A DNA stretch of 64,000 bases. It comes from Peristeroidobacter agariperforans (GTDB lineage Bacteria > Pseudomonadota > Gammaproteobacteria > Steroidobacterales > Steroidobacteraceae). The translations under genes were made by a program, and so were the position numbers. The stretch's first letter is position 1; the number at the start of each line of letters is the position of its first letter. The stretch spans positions 1,116,001 to 1,180,000 of the forward strand of contig NZ_RYFW01000001.1 in the NCBI RefSeq assembly GCF_004138335.1. The letters are read 5' to 3'. The notes below the pieces were generated by a model. That model saw only the letters and a list, made by a program, of their open reading frames with translations. It ran no database searches and was not told the DNA's origin. Below are positions 28,978-37,811 of the stretch, piece after piece.

Positions 28978-28998
28978 GCCGCGGCGCGAGGCCGCGGC
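28978..28998 (-). other. Intercistronic hairpin in the RND operon
   Basis: GCCGCGGC-GCGAG-GCCGCGGC is an eight-base GC stem between adaptor and pump genes, without a U tract. It may slow 3' decay of the adaptor message or attenuate pump expression rather than terminate. Confidence 0.5.
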
Positions 28999-29028
28999 CA
29001 AACAGGTCAGGCAACAATCAGCTGATTC

Positions 29029-30249
29029 TCAGGGCTTGGTCGACGCGAGCATCGCGTTGTCGTTCAGTCGCGCATCCATCGCCACCTTTTCGGGAGCGAC
29101 GATCACGCCCGGGTGCACACGCTGCAGGCCATTGACGATCACGTTCTCGCCGGGTTGCAGGCCGTCTTCGACGATGCGCAGGCCATCGGTGAGCCGGCCG
29201 ACCTTCACGCTGCGATAGGAGACCTTGTTCTCGCCATCGACCACGTAAACGAACTTCTGGCTCTGATCCGTACCGATGGCGCGATCGTCGACCAGCACCG
29301 TCTTGTGCGAGCTGTGACCCAGCAGCTTCACTCGGGCAAACAAGCCCGGCGTGAGATAGCCGTCCTTGTTCTCGAACGAAGCGCGGGCGCGAATCGTGCC
29401 GGTGCGCGGATCGACCTGGTTATCGACGAACGTCATCGCGCCCTTGTGCGGGAAGCCCTGCTCGTTCGCCAGCGCCATCAGCACGGGGTTGGCGGCGTCG
29501 CGCGAGCTCGGACGATCGCCACGACGGGCCAGTTCGGTGTACTTCAGATACACCTGCTCGTCGCCTTCGAAGGTCACGTAGATCGGATCGATCGACACCA
29601 GCGTCGTGAGCAACGTCGCCTGAGTCGAACCACCCGTCACCAGGTTGCCCGCAGTGACAACAGCGCGGCTGACGCGGCCGGTGATCGGCGCGGTGACGCG
29701 AGTGAATTCGAGATTCAACTTCGCAGCCGTCACGGCGGCGCGAGCAGCTTCGACGTTGGCCTGCGATTCGCGCTGCGCGTTGAGACGCTGGTCATACTCT
29801 TCGCGAGAGACGGCCTTTACGCCGAGCAGCTTTTCACTGCGCTCCACATCGGTATTGCTCAATTCAGCTCGGGCGATGGCGCGGGCCAGCTCGGCTTCCG
29901 CCTTCGACAGATCGGCGCGGTACGGACGCGGGTCGATCACAAACAGCAGATCGCCCTTTTTCACGATGCTGCCTTCGGTGAAGTTCACGCTTTCGATGTA
30001 TCCAGTCACGCGCGGCCGAATCTCCACCGATTCCACTGCTTCGAGGCGGCCGGTGAATTCATCCCATTCCTGCACGTCGCGTTCGAGCGCGGCGGCGACC
30101 GAAACCTGCGGCAGCGGCGCGGCGGCTTGCGTCTGCGCTTCGCTGCTGCAGCCCTGCAGCAGCAGCGTCAGCACGGCAGCGGCCAGTGCTGGCAACACAA
30201 CGGTCACAAAGCGACCGGCGGGCTGGCTGTCACGAGTTGTATTGTTCAT
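29029..30249 (-). CDS. RND efflux periplasmic adaptor (MexA/AcrA type)
   Basis: A 406-residue membrane-fusion protein linking the pump to the outer-membrane channel. A lipoprotein-type signal (LLLQGCSSEAQ) is followed by the lipoyl/hairpin and beta-barrel regions: VEIRPRVTGYIESVNFTEGSIVKKGDLLFVIDPRPY, ARAAVTAAKLNLEFTRVTAPITGRVSRA, and GEQKFVY-like and GLQPGENVIVNGLQRV segments near the end. The ATG at 30249 has a strong GAGGGAG just upstream; a longer frame to 30363 lacks support. First gene of the operon. Confidence 0.93.
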   Translation of the reverse strand: MNNTTRDSQPAGRFVTVVLPALAAAVLTLLLQGCSSEAQTQAAAPLPQVSVAAALERDVQEWDEFTGRLEAVESVEIRPRVTGYIESVNFTEGSIVKKGDLLFVIDPRPYRADLSKAEAELARAIARAELSNTDVERSEKLLGVKAVSREEYDQRLNAQRESQANVEAARAAVTAAKLNLEFTRVTAPITGRVSRAVVTAGNLVTGGSTQATLLTTLVSIDPIYVTFEGDEQVYLKYTELARRGDRPSSRDAANPVLMALANEQGFPHKGAMTFVDNQVDPRTGTIRARASFENKDGYLTPGLFARVKLLGHSSHKTVLVDDRAIGTDQSQKFVYVVDGENKVSYRSVKVGRLTDGLRIVEDGLQPGENVIVNGLQRVHPGVIVAPEKVAMDARLNDNAMLASTKP

Positions 30250-30525
30250 TCGAGACTCCCTCAAAACCTGCAAGACAAATCCACACGGCAGCGGCACTGC
30301 CTGACTGGGGCGCAACTTTAGGCACCGGACGCAAGAGGAGAAATCGGGTTGAGCGCACGACATTGATGAAGTCGGATCAGGAATCGCGACCGAAACGATC
30401 GGTTATCTCTATATGCCGTCATCAAAAGAACCCGTCACCTACGCATCGAGTGCATCCAGTGGCTGAAGAATTGCGACAATGACGGCACAGCGGCAATAAC
30501 GTGACAGGTAATGGAGTAACGCCGG

Positions 30526-31203
30526 ATGGTTGTGGTGCATCACCTGAACAACTCGCGCTCGCAACGGGTGTTGTGGATGCTGGAAGAGCTGGGCGTGCCG
30601 TATGAAATTCAACGTTATCAGCGCGATGCCAAGACCATGCTGGCGCCGCCGGAGTTGAAGAAGGTGCATCCGCTGGGCAAATCGCCGGTGATTACCGACG
30701 ACGGCCGCACCCTCGCCGAGTCGGGTTTGATCCTGGAGTATCTGGTCGAACGTTACGGTGCCGGAAAATTGGCGCCGCCCGCTGGCTCCGAGGAGCGATT
30801 GCGCTACCGGTACTGGATGCACTACGCCGAGGGCTCGGCCATGCCGCCGCTCTTACTAAAGTTGGTGTTCGATCGAATCGAGGGCGGGCCGATGCCGTTT
30901 TTCATCCGTCCGGTGGCGCGGGCGATCGCACGGCAGGTCAAGCAGGCGTTTATTACACCGCAATTACAGCTGCACCTGGACTATCTGGAAGGCGAGCTGG
31001 GGCGCAGCGAATGGTTCGCGGGTAATGAATTCACTGCCGCCGATATCCAACTGAGCTTCCCTCTGGAGGCGGCGGCCATGCGCGGCGGTTTGGATCAGAG
31101 TCGGCCGCGGCTCTACTCGTTTCTACAAAAGATCCACGCGCGGCCCGCGTATCGGCGCGCCTTGGAGCGCGGCGGTGGGTATGACTTCGGGCCGAAGGAG
31201 TGA
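30526..31203 (+). CDS. Glutathione S-transferase family protein
   Basis: A 225-residue cytosolic GST. The thioredoxin-like N-terminal domain has LNNSRSQRVLWMLEELGVPYEIQRYQRD with the likely catalytic Ser near residue 9-11. The glutathione-binding HPLGKSPVITDDGRTLAESGLILEYLVERY loop includes the cis-Pro and E-S pair. The all-alpha C-terminal domain carries GNEFTAADIQLSFPLEAA. It is divergent from the RND operon, so both may respond to toxic electrophiles, but no shared operator was identified. It converges on the DUF5329 gene. Confidence 0.88.
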   Translation: MVVVHHLNNSRSQRVLWMLEELGVPYEIQRYQRDAKTMLAPPELKKVHPLGKSPVITDDGRTLAESGLILEYLVERYGAGKLAPPAGSEERLRYRYWMHYAEGSAMPPLLLKLVFDRIEGGPMPFFIRPVARAIARQVKQAFITPQLQLHLDYLEGELGRSEWFAGNEFTAADIQLSFPLEAAAMRGGLDQSRPRLYSFLQKIHARPAYRRALERGGGYDFGPKE

Positions 31204-31215
31204 TGAGGGCCCGGG

Positions 31216-31584
31216 CTACTGCTTGGATTCTTGTCGGAACGTCGCCAGCGCGGACCGAAACCAAATGCTGCTCTGGACTTCCGGTTGCCCCGGGCACTTC
31301 ACCAGATAGGGCTTGCCGCTAGAACTGCTTTCGGATGCCGCGCGCTCGATGAATGCTTCAGCGGTGGGAACGAGGTCGCGATCGAGCAAGTACTCGTACT
31401 TGCGCTCGAGATGGCTCACGGCACGAGCGGCGCTGTACCAGGAGCCATTGCGATTGAACTGGCAGCCGGATGAGGCCAGATGAGCAATGAGATGCTCGAT
31501 CTCTCTTCTGGCGACTGGAGCGGGATCTGCCGGGAGTGCTGACAGCGGTATGGCAAGCGTCAGGAGTGCGAGGACTTTGTTCAC
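31216..31584 (-). CDS. DUF5329 family secreted protein
   Basis: A 122-residue protein with a signal peptide (MNKVLALLTLAIPLSALPAD) when read from the GTG at 31584. The mature part matches the DUF5329/YfeK-like pattern: EIEHLIAHLASSGCQFNRNGSWYSA, HLERKYEYLLDRDLVPTAEAFIERAAS, GKPYLVKCPGQPE. Two Cys (SSGCQF and VKCPG) may form a disulfide. The function of the family is unknown. The start lies seven bases after the Nudix stop, so the genes are probably co-transcribed. Confidence 0.75.
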   Translation of the reverse strand: MNKVLALLTLAIPLSALPADPAPVARREIEHLIAHLASSGCQFNRNGSWYSAARAVSHLERKYEYLLDRDLVPTAEAFIERAASESSSSGKPYLVKCPGQPEVQSSIWFRSALATFRQESKQ

Positions 31585-31591
31585 GCGTGCG

Positions 31592-32167
31592 TTACTTTCG
31601 AAGCAGGGCCAGCTTTCCCAGGAACCGTGCCAGATGAGGCTCGCTCCGCGAAGTCGGCGCCTCATCGAAGTGAAACCAGCGTACCGAGTAAAACTCCTCG
31701 GTATCGAATTCGAGAGGAGCGTGACGATCTCCCTTCAGGACGTACCATAGCGATACATCGGTGTGCCCGGCCGTGATGCCTACGGTCTCTGCAACAGTCA
31801 GCATTAAAGGCGCGCTGACATCTTCCGTAAGCGCGAGCCCGAGCTCCTCCGCCAACTCGCGGACTACCGTGACTCGAGGATGCTCGCCCGGCTCGACGTG
31901 CCCACCGGTGGGCAGCCAGAGTAGCGCCTTCTTGTGATCCACGAGCAGCACATGGTCCTGATCTACCAGGACGAAGTATGAAACCAGATGTTTGGGTGGC
32001 GTCGCCGGCTTGTGAATCCGGCACAACTGCGCACCGGAGTCGATCCACGCCAATGCATCGTCACGATGCGCGCGCTCGAGCGCGTCGCAAGGTTCAATGG
32101 AGCAAACTTCAGCTCGAATGGCGTCGCGCACACTCGAACTCAACGCACACACTGCGATCCGCTGCAC
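31592..32167 (-). CDS. Nudix hydrolase
   Basis: A 191-residue protein with a complete Nudix box, GGHVEPGEHPRVTVVRELAEELGL (about residues 88-111), the Mg-dependent catalytic helix that cleaves nucleoside diphosphates linked to another group. About 60 residues precede the fold (DALERAHRDDALAWIDSGAQLCRI), as in MutT-like proteins of unclear substrate. The start given is GTG at 32167, which overlaps the upstream gene by 28 bases; a slightly later start is possible. Confidence 0.82.
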   Translation of the reverse strand: MQRIAVCALSSSVRDAIRAEVCSIEPCDALERAHRDDALAWIDSGAQLCRIHKPATPPKHLVSYFVLVDQDHVLLVDHKKALLWLPTGGHVEPGEHPRVTVVRELAEELGLALTEDVSAPLMLTVAETVGITAGHTDVSLWYVLKGDRHAPLEFDTEEFYSVRWFHFDEAPTSRSEPHLARFLGKLALLRK

Positions 32168-33018
32168 GTCAGCGAATTGAAATCATAAACGGCCGACCGA
32201 CCGGGGTTGCCAGAAGGCCGAGGGACGTTGCGGAGAATGAAGAAGGTCACCGAATCCGCGCCGGAAAGGCCGCTCGGATAGATGAAGGGCGCGAGCACGA
32301 CATAGGCTTTGTCCAGGTTGGGCCGGGTTCTTGCCGTCGTGAGCAGGGCCCAGGCGTCCGCATCGGCGGGCGTGGCTGGACGAAGCAGACCTCTCGCGAC
32401 AGCGCTATCGATAGCCGCTTGCCCCGACCACGGCGCAGTCACCAGCTCCAGGCCGAGCGACAATGAATCGCCGACCAATATCTGGCCATCGCTGTAGCCG
32501 GGGAATATCTGATCGACCGGCTGTTGGAAAAGCTTGCGGGCGATGGGGTCGACCGAACCGCTCTGCGCATCGCTCACATAGAAATATCCGCAGGGACCCG
32601 GATTGTCGTAGCTGCTTTTCAACACTGGCACCGACTCTTCCAGGCCCACGACCGCCTGGTGGTGGTAACCGGAGATCATCACCGCGACGATCCTGGTGCC
32701 TTTGCTCCAGCTGATGTTCCAAACGCTCGGCTCGTATGCTCCCAGCAGCAGCGCGACCGATTGCGAGGGGCTGTTCACGGTGATGTCGAAGCGAGTCGCT
32801 TCGTGTCCGCTCTCATCGAGCGCATAGCCCAGTCGGCGGCCGGAATAGCTGCCCGCCGCATAAACGCGTAAATTTTCTGGGAGCGTCAGATTGTCGAACG
32901 CGCACGCAGTAGCCGCGGGCGCATCGAAGTCGACCTGCTTCAGGTCTTGCGCCAACGAAATCGATGAGAACAGGAAAAGTATCGCCGCCATTGCACGGCT
33001 GATGGCTACGTCTGACAT
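32140..33018 (-). CDS. Secreted protein of unknown function
   Basis: A 292-residue protein with a signal peptide (MSDVAISRAMAAILFLFSS, cleaved near SLAQD). The mature part is beta-rich with two possible disulfides (ACAF with TCSGSQC; PCGYF). Segments such as LRVYAAGSYSGRRLGYALDESGHEATRFDITVNSP and VALLLGAYEPSVWNISWSKGTRIVAVMISGYHHQAVVGL recall uncharacterised secreted sheets. I cannot name a family. The ATG at 33018 replaces a TTG at 33051. It lies 41 bases after a LysR gene and overlaps the Nudix gene. Confidence 0.7.
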   Translation of the reverse strand: MSDVAISRAMAAILFLFSSISLAQDLKQVDFDAPAATACAFDNLTLPENLRVYAAGSYSGRRLGYALDESGHEATRFDITVNSPSQSVALLLGAYEPSVWNISWSKGTRIVAVMISGYHHQAVVGLEESVPVLKSSYDNPGPCGYFYVSDAQSGSVDPIARKLFQQPVDQIFPGYSDGQILVGDSLSLGLELVTAPWSGQAAIDSAVARGLLRPATPADADAWALLTTARTRPNLDKAYVVLAPFIYPSGLSGADSVTFFILRNVPRPSGNPGRSAVYDFNSLTCSGSQCVR

Positions 33019-33059
33019 GGGCCTGATTCGACAGCTGCTGGAAGCAAGCAAGGGTTAGG

Positions 33060-34043
33060 TCATGGCGGCGCGGCTGCCGCCATACGTGCGACACGAGCCG
33101 GAATCGCGTCGGCGTTAGCGCCGTTGAGCGGCACTCGATCGGGAGTGACCTGCGGGAACAGGCCGCTGACGAATTCGATGAAGGCGCGAATCTTCGCCGT
33201 TGGCTGCCGGTGCTGCGGATAGACGACCGAGACCGGCCACCATGCACCGTCGTTCCAGTCTTCCAACACCGGTTGTAACAATCCCGACGCGATCTGCGCC
33301 TCAGCCGTGAAATCCAGGGTGCGCACGAAGCCGGCGCCGCTCACGGCCGCGGCCACGGCGGATTCGGGATCGCTGAACGACAACGGCGCGGCCGGAATGA
33401 TGCTGAGGTCGACCCCCTCCTTCCGGAACATCCAATCACGAATCTGATTGCTGCCCGGGCGGAACATGGCGATGCACTGCTCGGGCTTCAGGTCCTCCGG
33501 CGACTTTGGCGGCCCGCCCATGCGCTCGATGTATTCGGGCGAGGCGCAGGTGACGCCGCGCAGGTTGCCGACACGCCGCGCAATCAAGCTGGAGTCACTG
33601 AGATTACCGACACGCAGAGCCGCGTCGATGCCCTCCTGCACCAGGTCGATCACCCGATCGTTCATGCTCATCTGCACCGTCAGCTCGGGGTTTTGTTCAA
33701 TGAACCGCGGCAGAGCGGGCACGATGATCTTGCGGCCCAAGGAAATGGGCACGTCCACGCGCAGTTTGCCACGCGGAACGCCCCGCGACTCCGAGACCTC
33801 GTTTTCCGCCTGGTCGAGCTGGCCGAGCGCTTCACGACAACGCTCATAGAAGCCGGTCCCCAAGTCGGTCAAACTCAGCGAACGGGTAGTGCGATTGAGT
33901 AGGCGCGCCCCCAGGCGTTCCTCGAGGCGGCTGACCGCCTTGCTTATCGCCGAAGGGGACATACCTAGCGTCTGTGCGGCGGCGACGAAGCTGTGGGCTT
34001 CAACGACACGCACGAAGGCTACGATGTCACTGAAATTATTCAT
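33060..34043 (-). CDS. LysR family transcriptional regulator
   Basis: A 327-residue LysR protein. The helix-turn-helix is FVRVVEAHSFVAAAQTLGMSPSAISKAVSRLEERLGARLLNRTTRSLSLT. The effector domain has SPEYIERMGGPPKSPEDL and the usual DRVIDLVQEGIDAALRVGNL. It is of the CrgA/AaeR-like subgroup and is divergent from an NmrA-like oxidoreductase gene, its likely target. A perfect 16-base dyad sits 22 bases upstream of the ATG. The downstream secreted protein, Nudix and DUF5329 genes may lie in the same transcript. Confidence 0.9.
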   Translation of the reverse strand: MNNFSDIVAFVRVVEAHSFVAAAQTLGMSPSAISKAVSRLEERLGARLLNRTTRSLSLTDLGTGFYERCREALGQLDQAENEVSESRGVPRGKLRVDVPISLGRKIIVPALPRFIEQNPELTVQMSMNDRVIDLVQEGIDAALRVGNLSDSSLIARRVGNLRGVTCASPEYIERMGGPPKSPEDLKPEQCIAMFRPGSNQIRDWMFRKEGVDLSIIPAAPLSFSDPESAVAAAVSGAGFVRTLDFTAEAQIASGLLQPVLEDWNDGAWWPVSVVYPQHRQPTAKIRAFIEFVSGLFPQVTPDRVPLNGANADAIPARVARMAAAAPP

Positions 34044-34064
34044 TCAAAGAATTCTTTCCCTGCA

Positions 34065-34080
34065 GTCACGGAACCGTGAC
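34065..34080. promoter_or_regulatory. Perfect dyad in the LysR/NmrA gap
   Basis: GTCACGG-AA-CCGTGAC is a seven-base perfect inverted repeat with a two-base centre, 22 bases before the LysR start. It is a candidate operator for this LysR protein. Confidence 0.5.
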
Positions 34081-34224
34081 GTGGGCGCATTGTAGGCTCT
34101 CCATTGATGACCGTAACGCACGAAGTTTTTGCTGCCGCGGTGGTTTACCGCAATCCGAAGCTTGCTTAATGTATCGCCCAATTTCGCAACCCTTGATCAA
34201 GACCTGCTACCGGGGGATTGAACG

Positions 34225-35100
34225 ATGTTTCTGGTGACGGACGTAACGGGCCATGTAGGCCGAGCAGTGCTCGCCGAGCTAGCCAATCAGCCCGTGGCGG
34301 TCCGTGCGCTATTACAGGAACCCGTCGATCTGCCGATCAAGGCCCCGAATATCGAGGCAGTCCGCCCCGATCCGGAGGACCCGAGCAGTCTGCAGCGCGC
34401 CTTCGAGGGTGTCGAGGCCGCTTTCCTGGCCTCCGGCTATTCCCCTCACATCGCCGAAGCCCATCTGAAGATGGCCACCGCCGCCAAGGCGGCCGGCGTC
34501 AGGCGTTTCGTTCAGCTGTCGGGCGTCGGCGCCAATCCGCAGATGTGTTGCGCCCGCATGCTTCGCTGGCTGGGCCAGGCCGAAAGCGGCGTGGCGGCTT
34601 GTCCGGACGTTGCCGTGACCCGTCTGCGGCCGGCTTACATGCTCCAGCTGTTGTTCGAATTCGCGCCCACGATCGCCCAGCAAGGACTGATCGCCGGCCC
34701 GTTCCGCTCCAATGCCTGGAGCTGGGTCGACGCACGGGACGTGGCCGCCGTCGCGGTCGCTGCTTTGAAAGATCCTTCGCATGCGGGGCGCATCTATACG
34801 GTGACCGGCTCGGAGTCGCTTAGCTTTCCGCAAATCGCTGACAGGCTCAGTCATATTCTCGCCAAGCCGGTTCGCTACCATGACATCACTGCCAACGAAG
34901 CCCGTGGTTGGCTGCAGGGTAAGGGTCTGTCGCCGGTGATGATTGAAGCGAAGCTGGAATATTGGGACGCGTGCGCGTCCAACATGCTCAATGTCCCGCC
35001 CAATACCGTCGTTCAGGACGTGACCGGCCGTCCGCCGCGCTCTCTCGAAGCGTTCGTGCAGGACTACAAGGCGCGGTTCTTGTCAGCTTCCGCGGCCTGA
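34225..35100 (+). CDS. NmrA-like NAD(P)-binding oxidoreductase
   Basis: A 291-residue atypical SDR. The Rossmann start is MFLVTDVTGHVGRAVLAEL, where the first Gly of the usual TGATGxxG loop is Asp. Then follow VRPDPEDPSSLQRAFEGVEAAFLAS, the VRRFVQLSGVGA strand, AWSWVDARDVAAVA and GRIYTVTGSESLSFPQIADRL, all NmrA/quinone oxidoreductase-2 features. It may reduce a quinone or diazo compound, or act as a redox sensor. GGGGG lies before the ATG. The adjacent divergent LysR gene is the likely regulator. Confidence 0.85.
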   Translation: MFLVTDVTGHVGRAVLAELANQPVAVRALLQEPVDLPIKAPNIEAVRPDPEDPSSLQRAFEGVEAAFLASGYSPHIAEAHLKMATAAKAAGVRRFVQLSGVGANPQMCCARMLRWLGQAESGVAACPDVAVTRLRPAYMLQLLFEFAPTIAQQGLIAGPFRSNAWSWVDARDVAAVAVAALKDPSHAGRIYTVTGSESLSFPQIADRLSHILAKPVRYHDITANEARGWLQGKGLSPVMIEAKLEYWDACASNMLNVPPNTVVQDVTGRPPRSLEAFVQDYKARFLSASAA

Positions 35101-35112
35101 GCCGCCCACTCC

Positions 35113-36519
35113 TCAGCGAGTGAAGCTTGGCGTCAGGCCGGGCGAGACGGAAATCTCGACACTGCGTTGATCGTTGTCGATGGTGGCCAAGGTCACCGGA
35201 CGCCGCCACACTCTCGCGACGTATTCCAGCACCTTGCGCGCACGTTCCGGATCGAGACCGCGCCCGTCGGTGAGGTGGTCGTGGACCAGCTCGAGCTTAC
35301 CGTCCACATGAATGCGAGACGCGCTCACTCTCGGCGCGCCGAAGCCGTACTTCGGATGTAGCAGTGCCTCGTGAAGCATTGGCAGATCCATTTCCTGCAC
35401 AGTCAGTGTGCCGGTCGCCGGGCCCTTGAAGCGGAACAGCTTCAACTCCGTGGCCAGGTCATGAGTGAGATGGTTGCGCACGAACGAGAAGTCGTCGTCT
35501 TCCGCCATGATCCGGCGAGCGGCTTCCAGGCCCTGCGCCTCGACGATTTTTTCCCAAATCGAGAAGCCCAAGTGATACGGATTGGTCGCGAGCGCGACGT
35601 TCTCGCCGCTTGCGGTCGGGCGCACCACATCCGAGTGACATTTGATCGCATCGACATAGGCGGCCGAGGGCAGGAAGTCCGCCTCGCGTAACAGCCGTGC
35701 GTGCCAATACGAAGCCCAGCCTTCGTTCATGATCTGGCAGGCAAACACAGGATAGAAATAGAACGACTCTTCGCGGACCGCCAGGAAGATGTCCCGCTCC
35801 CAGGGCTCCATCTCCGGCGCGTACTGCGCGATGAACCACAGCAGGTCGCTTTCGGGATGCGGCGGGATCGGCGCTTTCTTCGCCGGACCGCTGTGCGCCG
35901 GTCGCGCGGTGTCCGGGCCGAGCGAGGCAAAGCGCTTCGCGAACTCATCGTTTGCCGGCGGCCCGCGCTCCGCAATCGTTTCGGGATAGCGGGGCCGACG
36001 CAGACCCTGATCGATATCGATGTGTTGTTCCAACGACAACGCCGCGTCGAGCACGAGCTCCACGCGTTCCAAGCCATGTTCTTCGATGGCCATCGCAATC
36101 TGGCGCGCATGCGCTGCGGCCTGTTCGACGATGTGCTCGCCGACCTGGTCCTGGCTGCGACGGAACAACATGTTGTTCGCGGAGAAGTCCGCATGCCCGA
36201 GCACGTGCGCCGTGACCAGCACGTTTTCCGCCGCGCTGTTGCTCTTGGCGAGATACGCGCGACCCGGATTGCCGGGGAACACGACTTCGAACAGCCGTGA
36301 CAGCCCCATGCGATGCTGGATCAACTGGTAGATGTAACGAACACCGAAAGACCAGTGCGGCATGCGCACTGGCAGACCGTAGATCGCGATCTCGGTCATG
36401 AAGCTTTCCGGCACCACCTCGAACTCGACCGGGTGGTACTTCAATCCCTGCGCACGAGCCAACTGTTCGATGCGCGAGATGTGGGATTGCCAATCTTCTG
36501 TGTGCATCGGTTCGGGCAT
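35113..36519 (-). CDS. SpoVR family protein
   Basis: A 468-residue member of the SpoVR/YcgB family, named from a Bacillus cortex gene but widespread in non-sporulating Gram-negatives, where its biochemical role is unknown. Family blocks include YGLPVRMPHWSFGVRYIYQ, VLVTAHVLGHADFSANN, MNEGWASYWHARLLREAD, NPYHLGFSIWEKIVE and SFVRNHLTHDLATELKLF. The ATG at 36519 (MPEPMHTEDW) is seven bases after the yhbH stop. It is the third gene of the prkA-yhbH-spoVR operon, known in enterobacteria as yeaG-yeaH with ycgB and induced by stationary phase. Confidence 0.92.
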   Translation of the reverse strand: MPEPMHTEDWQSHISRIEQLARAQGLKYHPVEFEVVPESFMTEIAIYGLPVRMPHWSFGVRYIYQLIQHRMGLSRLFEVVFPGNPGRAYLAKSNSAAENVLVTAHVLGHADFSANNMLFRRSQDQVGEHIVEQAAAHARQIAMAIEEHGLERVELVLDAALSLEQHIDIDQGLRRPRYPETIAERGPPANDEFAKRFASLGPDTARPAHSGPAKKAPIPPHPESDLLWFIAQYAPEMEPWERDIFLAVREESFYFYPVFACQIMNEGWASYWHARLLREADFLPSAAYVDAIKCHSDVVRPTASGENVALATNPYHLGFSIWEKIVEAQGLEAARRIMAEDDDFSFVRNHLTHDLATELKLFRFKGPATGTLTVQEMDLPMLHEALLHPKYGFGAPRVSASRIHVDGKLELVHDHLTDGRGLDPERARKVLEYVARVWRRPVTLATIDNDQRSVEISVSPGLTPSFTR

Positions 36520-36526
36520 GGCCGAC

Positions 36527-37708
36527 TCAGGACCCCTGAGAAGCGTGGGTGAAGAAATGCCGCACGGCATTCCAGATGTCATCGGTGCCGCTGACGCGAT
36601 ACGCGCCGACGCTATCGTCATCCCGCGACAGGTCGACGAACAGTCTGCCGATTTCGCTGTCCGGCGCGGAACCGGCGAGCGGGGCGACTTCCAGGAAGCC
36701 GCTGTAATTGCAGTCGCCGGATACATCTTCCAGTGCGGCCTGCGCCTGCGGTTGATCGGACGGGAAGTTCTCGCCGTCGGAGGCGTAGAACAAATAGATG
36801 TTGTACTGGCTCGGGCTGTAACGCTCGTCGATGATCTGACGCACTTTCTTCAAGCCGGCCGAAGCGACCGTGCCGCCAGTGCCGGTGACTTTGAAGAACT
36901 CGTCCTCTTCGAACTCCCACGCTTCGGAGGTGTGCGCGACGAACACCAGCTCCAGGTGACGGTACTGCCGGCGCAGCCCCTGAATGGCCCAGAAGAAAAA
37001 CGTCTTGGAGATCTGCCGCTCGCGCTCGCCCATGCTGCCCGAGACATCGAGCAACAGAACGACGACCGCCTGCATGGCCGGTTGCTCACGCTTCGCGAGC
37101 TGGCGATAGCGCAGGTCGTCATCGGTGAAAGAAGGCGACTCGGCGCCGCTGGCTGATTGCACACCGCGACGCTTGATGGATTCCTTCATCGAGCGGCGAC
37201 GATCGAGTCGTGAGCGCGCGCCGCGTCGATCCCAGCCTTCGCGCGTCCAGTCATCTTCCTTGGCGCGGCCGGCTTTGGCCTCGAGATTCGGCAGCTGCAT
37301 TTCTTCCCACAGCCAGTCGACGATGTCGTCGATGCGGAACTCCAGCGTGTACTGCACGCCGCCGTCTTCGTTGCCGCCCTGGCCGCGTTGATTCTCGCTG
37401 TCCTGCTGGGGCCGACCGATGCGATCGCCGGGCTTCGCCTGGCCCTGCCCGACGCCTTGCTGCTCGTTGGAATTGCGCAACCGGAAACGATAGTGCTCCA
37501 GCATCTTCACCGGCACGCGCACGGTGCTTGCACCACCAGTGAGCACGTCGGCGCCGGCCACGATTTGTGGCAGATGCTGGCGCACGGCATCGCGCACCTT
37601 GTCGTTGTGGCGCAGCCAGTCGCGCGCGCCGCGCGAGAAGAGGTCGTACCAACCGGCCTCGCCCGGGCTGCGATTGCCAGAATCACTACCCCTTGGGATG
37701 TCGCTCAT
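36527..37708 (-). CDS. yhbH: YeaH/YhbH family protein (DUF444, VWA-like)
   Basis: A 393-residue protein of the DUF444 family. A long basic/Gln-Gly-rich N-terminal part (about 80-115) is followed by FRIDDIVDWLWEEMQLPNL and the motif RRRSMKESIKRR. The C-terminal half is a von Willebrand-A-like domain with a MIDAS-type DVSGSMGERE (Asp221, Ser223, Ser225). The family partners PrkA kinase in stress responses. It is the middle gene of the operon; its ATG lies 103 bases after the prkA stop. Confidence 0.92.
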   Translation of the reverse strand: MSDIPRGSDSGNRSPGEAGWYDLFSRGARDWLRHNDKVRDAVRQHLPQIVAGADVLTGGASTVRVPVKMLEHYRFRLRNSNEQQGVGQGQAKPGDRIGRPQQDSENQRGQGGNEDGGVQYTLEFRIDDIVDWLWEEMQLPNLEAKAGRAKEDDWTREGWDRRGARSRLDRRRSMKESIKRRGVQSASGAESPSFTDDDLRYRQLAKREQPAMQAVVVLLLDVSGSMGERERQISKTFFFWAIQGLRRQYRHLELVFVAHTSEAWEFEEDEFFKVTGTGGTVASAGLKKVRQIIDERYSPSQYNIYLFYASDGENFPSDQPQAQAALEDVSGDCNYSGFLEVAPLAGSAPDSEIGRLFVDLSRDDDSVGAYRVSGTDDIWNAVRHFFTHASQGS

Positions 37709-37811
37709 GTCGCTCGCAACCCCCGTCTCATTCGACCTCGCAGCTACAGTACTCCTGTTGAGCGCGCCATGGATTGGTCCTTAGAGACTACTCCTTAACG
37801 CACGCTCCGGT

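Noticed and set aside
25913-29218. A 1101-codon open frame on the plus strand across the RND pump gene
   Set aside because: Its product is His/Arg/Gln-rich without family features and mirrors the codon bias of the real minus-strand pump; it is an antisense shadow.
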